DNA of 64,000 nucleotides from Maioricimonas rarisocia (GTDB taxonomy: Bacteria; Planctomycetota; Planctomycetia; Planctomycetales; Planctomycetaceae), in the NCBI RefSeq assembly GCF_007747795.1, contig NZ_CP036275.1:2346001-2410000 (forward strand), in the 5' to 3' direction. The translations under genes and the position numbers were made by a program. Positions 56,379 to 64,000 of this stretch are shown in pieces (the first letter of the stretch is position 1; every line of letters starts with the position of its first letter). Under the pieces are notes generated by a model that saw nothing but the letters and a program-made list of their open reading frames with translations, did not search any database and was not told where the DNA came from.

Positions 56379-57092
56379 TGGTCTTCCCTGTCTGGACTTC
56401 TCTCTACCGAGTGTTCACCACACTTCGCCCCGTGTGCCCCGGCCGCCATGACGGCACCGGGAGGGCCTCCTCACTGAATCGCATCTGCTGTGCCACGCGG
56501 CCGGGAATACGATCGCTTGATGTAAGTGGTGAATCAGAAGTCGCTTGCGGCTTCATCTGGGGGAGGCGGCGCGATCTGCGTCGGGGGCGTCCGGAGGATG
56601 GGGAATCGGTCTGAGCGATGGGCGACCAATGCCCGGGAACGTTGCGGGCAGCCGCACGCCGGCCCGCCGTCGGACCGGAATGCAATCCCCGGTCGGATTG
56701 CCTGCGTGATCGGCCGTGTCCGAGCGACGTTCTGGTGAAGACTTCGCGTGATCTCCAGCACGTCTGCTGCAGGTCAGCATTCGGGGGAACCCGCCGGGAT
56801 ATCCCGGCGTCGAAGGAAACGGAGCACCGCCTCACCGCAAAAATTCGTGGCACGGCGGCTGTGTTTGTCCGAATTCGTCCCGCGGTCCGTTCCACTTTCT
56901 CGTATGAGACCTGGGCGGAGCGTCGCCTCGCGTCCTGATCACGCCGTCGCCGAACGGTAAAGCGGGGGGGGACGCGGGCCGCTGGGGGATTGGGCCCGGC
57001 TGGTGGACGTTGTCTGTTGCCCGAACGATCCGTCGCCAGGCATCACGTCGAGGCGAACTGTTCTCTCGTTCAGCTCTGGGGGAGTGCACGTC
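56379..57092. other. Divergent intergenic region, 714 bases
   Basis: No convincing gene is seen. A 163-codon minus-strand frame at 56404-56895 is Arg/Ser/Pro-rich with no domain or signal, as expected for shadow translation in GC-rich DNA. No clear palindrome was noticed. Promoters for ExoD and the discoidin-like gene are presumably here. Confidence 0.4.
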
Positions 57093-57803
57093 ATGTCAGG
57101 CTTGCTGCGAATGGGTGGCGTCGGGGGCCGGTTGCTCATGGGCTTGGTTCTGCTGCCTCTCAGCAGCGGGGCAGTGACGGCGGGAGAGCGCGTTACCGTC
57201 GACACGCCGAAGCGGGCCTGGGGGACCGAGCAGTTGCTCGGCGAGCCGGATACGATGGTGGCCGGCGACATCCAGACGGCGTGGGCATCGCTGACGCCGG
57301 ACGAGAAACGCGAATGGATCATCGTCGGCTACGAGAATGCCGTCGCCGCCAGGACGCTGTCGATCCACGAAACGTACAACCCCGGGGCGGTCGATCGAGT
57401 TACCGCGTTTGATTCCGAGGGGAACGAAGTGGTCGCGTGGGAAGGCGAAGATCCGACCCCCAAGGGGAGCGGCAAGGGGATCTCCGTGATTCCGATCCGC
57501 CTCGATTTCCCTGTGCAGCGGGTCAAGATCTACATTAATTCGCCGGCGGTTTCCGGCTGGAACGAGATCGACGCTGTTGGGCTGACCTCTGCCGAAGGCG
57601 AAACGCAGTGGGCCGTCGAGGCCGAAGCCAGCACGACATACGCCGCCCAGTCCGTGGCGGTCGTCGAAGCCTCGGATTCGGTCATGATGCAGCGCATCGA
57701 AGCGCTCGATGCAGAAGTGAAGTCCCTGCGAGCCGAAGTCGAACGCCTGAAAGCAATCGAAGCCGAACTGAAGGAGATCAAAAAACTCCTGCAGGATCGA
57801 TAG
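57093..57803 (+). CDS. Secreted discoidin-like protein with C-terminal coiled coil
   Basis: The product has 236 residues; the ATG at 57093 has a GGGGGAG site. A Sec signal peptide ends near VTAGE. Residues 30-180 look like a galactose-binding/F5/8-type beta-sandwich (EWIIVGYENAVAARTLSIHETYNPGAVDRVTAF, IRLDFPVQRVKIYI, SGWNEIDAVGL). Residues 198-236 are a heptad coiled coil (RIEALDAEVKSLRAEVERL). It is probably a carbohydrate- or surface-binding protein that oligomerises through its tail. Confidence 0.78.
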   Translation: MSGLLRMGGVGGRLLMGLVLLPLSSGAVTAGERVTVDTPKRAWGTEQLLGEPDTMVAGDIQTAWASLTPDEKREWIIVGYENAVAARTLSIHETYNPGAVDRVTAFDSEGNEVVAWEGEDPTPKGSGKGISVIPIRLDFPVQRVKIYINSPAVSGWNEIDAVGLTSAEGETQWAVEAEASTTYAAQSVAVVEASDSVMMQRIEALDAEVKSLRAEVERLKAIEAELKEIKKLLQDR

Positions 57804-58009
57804 AGCGCCAATGACGGGAGGCGAGCCATCGGGAACTCTTTCTCGAGTAGGCCGGCATGGCGCGACGCCACGAAAATAATCCACCGCTGGGACGCATTCC
57901 TTCGTAGAGAGATTCAGGTGACTGCCTGAACGATGCCGCCCCGGTCATTCGACGCAGCGGCAAGCATTCGAATCGATCCGTTCAGATTCCTCTGACCAGG
58001 AAGGGGCCC

Positions 58010-59509
58010 ATGAGCCGCCCCGATGCCGGCTGTTTCCAGTTGCTGGCGACGATCGCGCTGATGACGTTTGCCCAGGGGGAACGTCTCGCTGCCGACGACG
58101 TTGCGGATCACTCGCCGCTTGCCCGGGTCGAAATCTTCGCAGCAGGCGAAACGACTCGGATGGATCTGTGGATGGAAGTCGGTGGCGAACCGCTCGCTGC
58201 CCGGTTCGAGCGAACCCGGCGGCGTTATGTGGAAAGTCTCTTCGCTCGGCTCGACCGCGATGCGGATGGCCGCCTGTCAGAGGCCGAAGCGGCCGCCGCT
58301 CCCCCGCCGCAACTCGCCCTGCCCGACTCCGTCCCGGCCGGCGAGGCGGACAGCGTACACGTCGCCTTCAACTTCCGGGCTGTCGACGTGAACCGGGATG
58401 GCCACGCCACCTCCGAGGAGTTTCTCGAATTCTACAGCTACTTCGGAGACGGCCCGCTCCGGCTTCGGACCGTTCCTGCCAACGCCGAACTGCTCGTCAG
58501 ATTGCATGAGACGCTGTTGTCGAAGCTGGACAGCGACGGCGATGGCACCGTCGACGTCCCGGAATTGAACAGGGCCCGGGACCTCGCGGCACTCGACCGC
58601 GACGGCGACGAAGTCCTGACGGCGAGCGAGCTGCTGCCCCCCTCCGCTGCCGACGAAACCCTCGCGATGGCGAATGCCTCCGGCGACTTCCGGCTGCGCC
58701 GATCCCGCACCGGCATGGACGAAGGCATCTCGCTTGTGGTGATCTTTCCACCCGCCGGCCACACCGGCCAGCCGGTCCTGATATATACCGGCGTGAAGTC
58801 GCCACTCCCCGCGGCTGGGACTCTGCGACTGGCAACCGAAGCCCTGGCGATCGACGTCGAGGTGGTCACCCCGCCACTGCGCGTCCTCGAACGCGCACGT
58901 CGCGTGCTGACGCTCGAGTTTGACGGGGCCGATGCCGATGGGAACGACCGCGTGGCACGGGACGACCGCATTGCGGAATTCCTTTCCGGCGAGTTCGAAG
59001 TCCTTGATTCCGACGGCGATGCAACCATCACCACCAGGGATGTGCGCGAATACGCCGACGGACTGCTCACCGCGGAAGACGAGTTCCGTGCCAGTCAGAT
59101 CACGTTGAGACTTCTCGAGGCGGGAGGCGGGTTGTTCGCCCTGCTCGATGCCAATGGAGACGGACGGTTCAGCCAGCGCGAACTCAGTTCCGCTCCCGGA
59201 GTCGTCGCGACGTACGACCGGAACAGCGACGGCCGGCTGGAGGCCGACGAGATGAATCCGCCGCATCGTCTGTTGATCCAGCGGGGAACATTGCAGGTCC
59301 CCTACGCCACGGGAACCGCGCGGGCGCCTGGACCCGCCTGGTTCTCTCGCATGGACCGGAACCGGGACGGCGACGTCTCCCGGGGCGAGTTTCTCGGGCC
59401 GGCGCTGCAGTTCGACGAACTCGATGCGGATCGCGACGGCTGGATCGACCTCGAGGAAGCCCTGCGGGTCGAGCGGCGTTCATCGGAAGTCATTCAGGAC
59501 GGGATCTGA
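58010..59509 (+). CDS. Secreted protein with about ten EF-hand loops
   Basis: The product has 499 residues; the ATG has an AGGAAGG site. A signal peptide is followed by ten 12-residue calcium loops: DRDADGRLSEAE, DVNRDGHATSEE, DSDGDGTVDVPE, DRDGDEVLTASE, DADGNDRVARDD, DSDGDATITTRD, DANGDGRFSQRE, DRNSDGRLEADE, DRNRDGDVSRGE and DADRDGWIDLEE. A beta-rich segment at about 225-300 separates loops four and five. It is 42 bases upstream of the DUF1549 gene on the same strand. A calcium-dependent structural or binding role is inferred. Confidence 0.88.
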   Translation: MSRPDAGCFQLLATIALMTFAQGERLAADDVADHSPLARVEIFAAGETTRMDLWMEVGGEPLAARFERTRRRYVESLFARLDRDADGRLSEAEAAAAPPPQLALPDSVPAGEADSVHVAFNFRAVDVNRDGHATSEEFLEFYSYFGDGPLRLRTVPANAELLVRLHETLLSKLDSDGDGTVDVPELNRARDLAALDRDGDEVLTASELLPPSAADETLAMANASGDFRLRRSRTGMDEGISLVVIFPPAGHTGQPVLIYTGVKSPLPAAGTLRLATEALAIDVEVVTPPLRVLERARRVLTLEFDGADADGNDRVARDDRIAEFLSGEFEVLDSDGDATITTRDVREYADGLLTAEDEFRASQITLRLLEAGGGLFALLDANGDGRFSQRELSSAPGVVATYDRNSDGRLEADEMNPPHRLLIQRGTLQVPYATGTARAPGPAWFSRMDRNRDGDVSRGEFLGPALQFDELDADRDGWIDLEEALRVERRSSEVIQDGI

Positions 59510-59551
59510 AGAGGACGACGCACACGGAACCTGGAATTGGGACGTAAGGCA

Positions 59552-61111
59552 ATGGCGTACTCCCGACTGCTGTTTGGTGTTGTGACGGCTCTGATCGCCG
59601 GTGTCGGCAGCGGGGCCGCCGCAGCAGATCCCGCGGATGAGTTCGCCCTGACCGCCCGCATTGACGAGCTGCTCGATCAACAGTGGAAGGCAGACGGCAT
59701 TGAGCCGGTCCGTCCGGCGTCCGACGCCGAGTTCCTCAGACGGGTCTCTCTCGATCTGACGGGGGTGACGCCGACCGTCAGTGCCGTCCGCGGCTTTCTC
59801 GACGATCCCGACCCGAACAAACGGACGAAACTGATCGACCGATTGCTGGAGTCCCCCCAGCATGCCGTACACTTCGCCCGCATCTGGCGCGAAGTGATGC
59901 TGCCGAGTTCGTTGAATGAACAGTTCCGGTTGGGAGGGGCCGCTGCGTTTGAACGCTGGCTCGAACAGCGATTCGCGGAAAACCGGCCGTACGACGAAAC
60001 GGTGCGCGATCTGCTCGAGACAACTGGCAACGTAAATGCCCTCGGCCCCGGCCTGTTCTACCAGGCCGTCGAGTTCAAACCCGAAGAACTGGCCGCCAGC
60101 ACGTCCCGGACATTCCTCGGCGTGCAGATCCAGTGCGGGCAGTGTCACGATCATCCGTTTGACCGCTGGACCCAGAAAGACTTCTGGGGCTTTGCCGCGT
60201 ACTTCGCGCAGCTCCGTCGACCGGACGACGCCGCTCAGTTTCGTGGTCAGGTCGTCGATACCAACACCGGCGAAGTGACGCTGCCCGAGACCGACGTGGT
60301 CGTCATGCCGCGGCTGCTGGACGGGACACCACTCGACAAGACTCTGCTTGCCGGCACTCGTCGCCAGCAGCTTTCACGCTGGCTCGTATCCCGCAACAAC
60401 CCCTGGTTTGCCCGCGCGACGGTGAATCGGGCGTGGGCGCTCCTGTTCGGACGGGGATTCGTGAATCCGGTTGATGACTTCGGCGATCACAATCCACCCT
60501 CCCATCCCGAACTTCTCAATCTCATCGCCGCTGACTTTGCCGGGCACGACTTCGACATGCGGCGGCTGCTGCAGATTCTCACGCGAACGCGGGCCTATCA
60601 GCTTTCCAGCGAAGTGACCTCGGACGCGGCCCTGCGTCGTCAGGCGTTCGCGGCCATGTCGGTCAAGAGCCTGACCGCCGATCAGATTTATGACTCTCTG
60701 CAACGGGCCACCGGACGTCGCATCCCTGCCACGGGACAGCTTTCCTCATCCGAGGCGGCTGCACGCCGCGAGTTCCTCGCGAGATTCGAAGCACCGACGC
60801 AGCAGGCGACTGAGTTCCAGGGAGGCATCCCCCAGGCTCTGGCGATGCTCAACGGGCAACTGGTCGCCGACGCGAGCCACTGGGAGAAAAGCGACCTGCT
60901 CGTGGCCGTCACCGACAGCCCGTTCCTGAACGACGCCGGGAGAGTGGAGATCCTGTTTCTGGCGGCACTGTCGCGCATGCCGACTGCAGACGAACGCCTC
61001 CGCTTCGAGCAATACATCGCCACGCCGGGGGGGCCGTTCGAGTCGAGCCGAAGACTGGCCGACCTTCTGTGGGCGCTGATCAACAGTTCCGAGTTCATCG
61101 TCAATCACTGA
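59552..61111 (+). CDS. DUF1549/DUF1553 exported protein
   Basis: The product has 519 residues; the ATG at 59552 has a TAAGG site (a TTG at 59537 is also in frame). A signal peptide is followed by DUF1549 (about 30-230: AEFLRRVSLDLTGVTPT, QCGQCHDHPFDRW with a heme-like CxxCH) and DUF1553 (about 270-515: NPWFARATVNRAWALLFGRG, DFGDHNPPSHPELL). The pair DUF1549-DUF1501 is a planctomycete hallmark. A redox role for the CxxCH is inference. Confidence 0.92.
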   Translation: MAYSRLLFGVVTALIAGVGSGAAAADPADEFALTARIDELLDQQWKADGIEPVRPASDAEFLRRVSLDLTGVTPTVSAVRGFLDDPDPNKRTKLIDRLLESPQHAVHFARIWREVMLPSSLNEQFRLGGAAAFERWLEQRFAENRPYDETVRDLLETTGNVNALGPGLFYQAVEFKPEELAASTSRTFLGVQIQCGQCHDHPFDRWTQKDFWGFAAYFAQLRRPDDAAQFRGQVVDTNTGEVTLPETDVVVMPRLLDGTPLDKTLLAGTRRQQLSRWLVSRNNPWFARATVNRAWALLFGRGFVNPVDDFGDHNPPSHPELLNLIAADFAGHDFDMRRLLQILTRTRAYQLSSEVTSDAALRRQAFAAMSVKSLTADQIYDSLQRATGRRIPATGQLSSSEAAARREFLARFEAPTQQATEFQGGIPQALAMLNGQLVADASHWEKSDLLVAVTDSPFLNDAGRVEILFLAALSRMPTADERLRFEQYIATPGGPFESSRRLADLLWALINSSEFIVNH

Positions 61112-61114
61112 TCG

Positions 61115-61153
61115 GCCGGCCTTCCGGCATCGTTTCGGAGAAATCGGCTCCGA
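61115..61153 (+). other. Two tandem stem-loops between the DUF1549 and DUF1501 genes
   Basis: GCCGG/CCGGC (61115-61128, 4-base loop) and TCGGAG/CTCCGA (61135-61153, 7-base loop) lie just after the first stop. They could stabilise or separate the two messages. Confidence 0.3.
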
Positions 61154-61240
61154 CTGACCGAGAAAACCGCGTGATCCGCCCGCTCCCGGCGACCATTGGG
61201 AGACGGAGGTGCCGCGCGCACGAGAATCGGGGGACTTGCG

Positions 61241-62650
61241 ATGACACATTCCAACGGCCGAGCGAACAAGCGGCCGGCGATGCGAACCACCGTCTCGCTC
61301 TCCCGCCGGGGCCTGCTTCAGGCCACGCTGTGCGGAATGGCCGGAATCGGAGCGAGCCGCTGGATGCCCGCCTTCGCGGAGGCTCTGGCCGCCGATGCTC
61401 AGCGCAAGCGGCATTGCGTGCTGCTGTGGATGGCGGGCGGCCCCTCGCAGACCGATACGTTCGACATGAAGCCGGGCCACGCCAACGGAGGCGAGTTTCA
61501 GGAAATTGAAACGAGCGTCCCCGGACTGCGGTTCAGCGAACATCTCCCCCGTCTTGCCAGGCTCGCCGATCACCTCGCCGTCCTCCGCGGCATGAGCACA
61601 GCCGAGGGAGATCACGGCCGAGGCACCTACCTGATGCACACCGGCCGACCACCGGAAGGGCCAATCCGTTATCCCACGATCGGGTCCGCAGTATCGAAGG
61701 AATTGGCCGACGCCGCGGCACCTCTGCCCGGTTTCGTAACCGTTGCTGCCGGTCAGTCATTCAATCGCGCGGCGTTTCAGCCCGGTTTCCTCGGACCACG
61801 ACACGCCCCCCTGGCCGTGAGAAGCCGGGACGATGTCCGATCGCTGCAGCAGATCGAGGCCGACCAGGACTTCGCCCGTCTCGAGATCGAGGACCTCGGT
61901 CCGCCAGCCGAAGTGGGATTGGGCCAGGCGGAGCGACGCGCGCGGCTGTTGCAGGAACTGCAGAGCGACTTCGCCGCCCGGCACTCCGGCGGAGCAACCG
62001 CCATGCATCAGACGACGGTCGAACGGGCCATTCAGATGATTCACAGTGACGCGGCCGATGCGTTCGATCTGACCGCGGAGCCGGCTGTCGTCCGCGAGAA
62101 GTACGGGCGGGGTCGATTCGGTCAGGGCTGCCTGCTGGGCCGTCGCCTGATCGAACGGGGCGTACCGTTCATCGAAGTCGTCCTGGGAGATCAGGGACGC
62201 TGGGACACCCACACGGCCAACTTCCCGACCGTTGCGTCCCTGTCCGGTGAGCTCGATGCCGGCTGGGCATCACTGATGGAAGAACTCGACGAACGCGGCC
62301 TGCTGGAGTCGACGACGATCCTCTGGATGGGCGAGTTCGGCCGCACGCCCCGCATCAATGGAAGTGCCGGACGCGATCACTTTCCACAGGCCTGGACGAG
62401 TGTGCTGGCGGGTGGCGGGATCAACGGCGGCCAGGCGTACGGGCGGACCGATGCCGGCGGAATGTCGGTGGTCGACGGTGCGTTGAGTGTCGACGACGTG
62501 CTGGCAACTCTGTGCGGCGCGCTCGGGGTCAATCCGCGCAAGCAGAACATCTCCGAAGTTGGACGGCCGATTCGAATCGTCGACGGCAAACCGGTCAGCG
62601 AACTGCTTTCCGATCCGATGGCGGCCCGCGACGTGGAAGAAGAGAGCTGA
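61241..62650 (+). CDS. DUF1501 Tat-exported protein
   Basis: The product has 469 residues; the ATG at 61241 has a GGGGGA site. A twin-arginine-like signal (SLSRRGLLQATLCGMAG) is at about 21-37. The DUF1501 body is an alkaline-phosphatase-like fold: LLWMAGGPSQTDTFD, EGDHGRGTYLMHTGR, ILWMGEFGRTPRI and GRDHFPQAW. It pairs with the DUF1549/DUF1553 protein upstream and probably forms one complex or pathway with it; the function is unknown. Confidence 0.92.
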   Translation: MTHSNGRANKRPAMRTTVSLSRRGLLQATLCGMAGIGASRWMPAFAEALAADAQRKRHCVLLWMAGGPSQTDTFDMKPGHANGGEFQEIETSVPGLRFSEHLPRLARLADHLAVLRGMSTAEGDHGRGTYLMHTGRPPEGPIRYPTIGSAVSKELADAAAPLPGFVTVAAGQSFNRAAFQPGFLGPRHAPLAVRSRDDVRSLQQIEADQDFARLEIEDLGPPAEVGLGQAERRARLLQELQSDFAARHSGGATAMHQTTVERAIQMIHSDAADAFDLTAEPAVVREKYGRGRFGQGCLLGRRLIERGVPFIEVVLGDQGRWDTHTANFPTVASLSGELDAGWASLMEELDERGLLESTTILWMGEFGRTPRINGSAGRDHFPQAWTSVLAGGGINGGQAYGRTDAGGMSVVDGALSVDDVLATLCGALGVNPRKQNISEVGRPIRIVDGKPVSELLSDPMAARDVEEES

Positions 62651-62681
62651 GAGATCAGATCGCAGGTACGACACAGTTGAA

Positions 62682-62707
62682 ACGGCGAACAAACGTTTGT
62701 TCGCCGT
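62682..62707. promoter_or_regulatory. 26-base perfect palindrome before the di-heme oxidoreductase gene
   Basis: The half-site ACGGCGAACAAAC is followed directly by its exact reverse complement. It lies 31 bases past the DUF1501 stop and 153 bases before the oxidoreductase start. It could be a terminator stem, although no T-tract follows. It could also be an operator: GAAC and GTTC half-sites eight bases apart are visible, but the spacing does not fit a LexA box. Confidence 0.45.
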
Positions 62708-62860
62708 ATGAAAGGACCCGGTCGAGCGACACACCGGTCTTCGGATTCCGGGACAGCAGCGGGACAAAGTTCTGGCCCGGGCGAGACAGGGCTGATAGCC
62801 TGAGAAGTCCGTCAATCTGTTTCGGTCTGCCGTTCGGCGCCTCAAAAGGAGAGGCTTATC

Positions 62861-64000
62861 ATGAATACGCTCGCGACAAATCGTTCCCGCAGCTTTGTCC
62901 CTGCCGGATGGTGTCTGGCCGCCGTTGCTCTTGCAGCAATCCTTTGCTGGTCCGGTGCGGCGATAGCCGACAAACCCGCGACCGAAGATGCTGCCCAAAA
63001 CCCGGCTCAGCAGGAGGTGAGTGGCCGCGAAATCTTCCTCCGCGAGTGGATGGTCAACGATTCCCGCAGCCATGGCGGCGATGGGCTGGGCCCCGTCTTT
63101 AACGACACCTCCTGCATTGCCTGCCACAACCAGGGAGGAGCCGGCGGAGGCGGACCGGCGAGCAAGAACGTCGAGATCCTCTCTGCCACATCCCATTCCG
63201 GGCCACGCATGGTGGTCCCTCAACAACCGACGCCCGGCGAGCAGTTCGTTCGCTCGATGTTCGGTCTGCAGGAACAGCAGCGGCAGTTCGATTCCGAAGT
63301 GATCCGCCGACGGCAGGAGGCGGCCCGCAAGCATCTGGCAAAGATTCACCCGGGCTTCCAGTCCGCTGGCAGCGTCGTCCTGCACCGGTTCGGCATCGAT
63401 CCGAAGTACGCCACCTGGCGTCAGCAGTTGATCAACGGTCATGGCCATGTCCAGCACTTCAATGCCGTGACCAACGTTGCTGCCGTCGACATGCTCGTTG
63501 ATGGTCCGCAGACTGCCGAAGCTCAGCCGGAATCCGACCTGCAGAAGCTGCAGCGGGCCACGCAGGAGATCCAGCGCATCCGCAGTGAGCTGGGGCAGGT
63601 TCAGTTTACGAAAACCTCGTTCGTCGATGGCGCCACTCTGACGCTCACCGAACGGAACGCCATCTCGCTGTTCGGGGCCGGGCTGATCGACTCCATCCCG
63701 GATGTAGCCATCGAAGCCGCAGCGAACGCGAAGCACGAGGGCTTCCCGGAAATCTCCGGCCGGGTCAGCCGGTTGAAGGATGGTCGCATCGGCCGCTTCG
63801 GCTGGAAGGCTCAGAAAGCGACGCTCTACGACTTCACCATGACCGCCTGTGCGGTCGAGCTCGGGCTGCATGTGCCAGATCATCCGCAGGCCGGCACGCC
63901 TCTCGATCCCGAGTACCGGACCGCATCGTTCGATCTCAACCAGGACGAATGCAACGCTCTGGTCGACTATCTGAAGAATCTGCCGGCTCCGGAGATGACG
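62861..64000 (+). CDS. Di-heme oxidoreductase (DHOR family), cut by window end
   Basis: 380 codons are visible with no stop before the window ends. The start has an AAAAGGAGAGG site. A signal peptide is followed by the first heme motif C85-I-A-C-H89, in a FNDTSCIACHNQGG context typical of the family. Near the end, GRFGWKAQKATLYDFTMTACAVELG matches the conserved core. The second CxxCH is expected downstream, outside the window. It is likely periplasmic and part of electron transfer or thiol oxidation. Confidence 0.85.
   Translation, partial: MNTLATNRSRSFVPAGWCLAAVALAAILCWSGAAIADKPATEDAAQNPAQQEVSGREIFLREWMVNDSRSHGGDGLGPVFNDTSCIACHNQGGAGGGGPASKNVEILSATSHSGPRMVVPQQPTPGEQFVRSMFGLQEQQRQFDSEVIRRRQEAARKHLAKIHPGFQSAGSVVLHRFGIDPKYATWRQQLINGHGHVQHFNAVTNVAAVDMLVDGPQTAEAQPESDLQKLQRATQEIQRIRSELGQVQFTKTSFVDGATLTLTERNAISLFGAGLIDSIPDVAIEAAANAKHEGFPEISGRVSRLKDGRIGRFGWKAQKATLYDFTMTACAVELGLHVPDHPQAGTPLDPEYRTASFDLNQDECNALVDYLKNLPAPEMT

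Noticed and set aside
56404-56895. 163-codon minus-strand frame in the intergenic gap
   Set aside because: Arg/Ser/Pro-rich with no signal, domain or ribosome-binding site.
62270-63883. 537-codon minus-strand open frame
   Set aside because: Antisense to the DUF1501 and di-heme oxidoreductase genes, both of which have family motifs. Shadow of GC-rich third positions.

Overview
The window is GC-rich, densely coded bacterial DNA. The gene content points to a planctomycete (Planctomycetota), probably of the Planctomycetales. The indicators are three formylglycine-type sulfatases with signal peptides, an adjacent DUF1549/DUF1553 and DUF1501 pair, a DUF1080 protein with a LamG-like domain, a DUF1573 protein, a large di-heme oxidoreductase, Ser/Thr kinases with odd C-terminal domains, a multi-EF-hand secreted protein and Tat-exported TIM-barrel sugar-isomerase-like proteins. 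Species-level assignment is inference only. I saw no rRNA, tRNA, CRISPR array, insertion sequence or phage gene.

Layout. 1-4.9 kb: small secreted or anchored proteins of unknown role, including a diverged tandem paralogue pair. 4.9-11.3 kb: a Tat-exported sugar isomerase/epimerase-like protein, divergent from a membrane Ser/Thr kinase with an outside beta-helix domain; then a GT4 glycosyltransferase with a repeat-bearing N-terminus, overlapping a glycosyltransferase-methyltransferase fusion. 12-16.7 kb: a 1374-residue CheB-CheR-PAS-PAS-histidine kinase-receiver protein overlapping a small PAS/CxxC protein. 16.8-22.3 kb: a DUF1080 protein and a two-gene heterodimeric ABC exporter. 22.4-25.6 kb: two sulfatases in tandem.

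26.1-40.3 kb is the most unusual part: eight co-directional genes with mostly short gaps. They are a CBS-GGDEF diguanylate cyclase, an FHA-EAL protein, a winged-helix AAA ATPase, a Ser/Thr kinase fused to a tubulin/FtsZ-like GTPase domain, a large exported membrane protein, an ABC ATPase, an ABC-2 permease and a HEAT-repeat protein. The arrangement suggests that c-di-GMP and phosphothreonine signalling are coupled to a GTPase and AAA machine and an envelope ABC system. I do not recognise this as a characterised system.

40.4-46.1 kb: a DUF1254/DUF1214 protein, a long sulfatase and an enolase-superfamily dehydratase/racemase. 46.3-56.4 kb: a block of membrane, stress and phosphatase genes (MgtC, DedA, a disulfide-type flavoprotein without the usual C-terminal His, YihY, an alkaline-phosphatase-fold enzyme, DUF2252, DUF4112, PAP2, a PH-domain protein, ExoD). 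57-64 kb: a secreted discoidin-like protein, a ten-loop EF-hand protein, DUF1549/DUF1553, DUF1501 and a di-heme oxidoreductase cut by the window end.

Several start codons are placed inside longer open frames, using ribosome-binding sites, signal peptides and ATGA-type overlaps. Long antisense frames are common here because of the GC-rich third codon positions and were not annotated.
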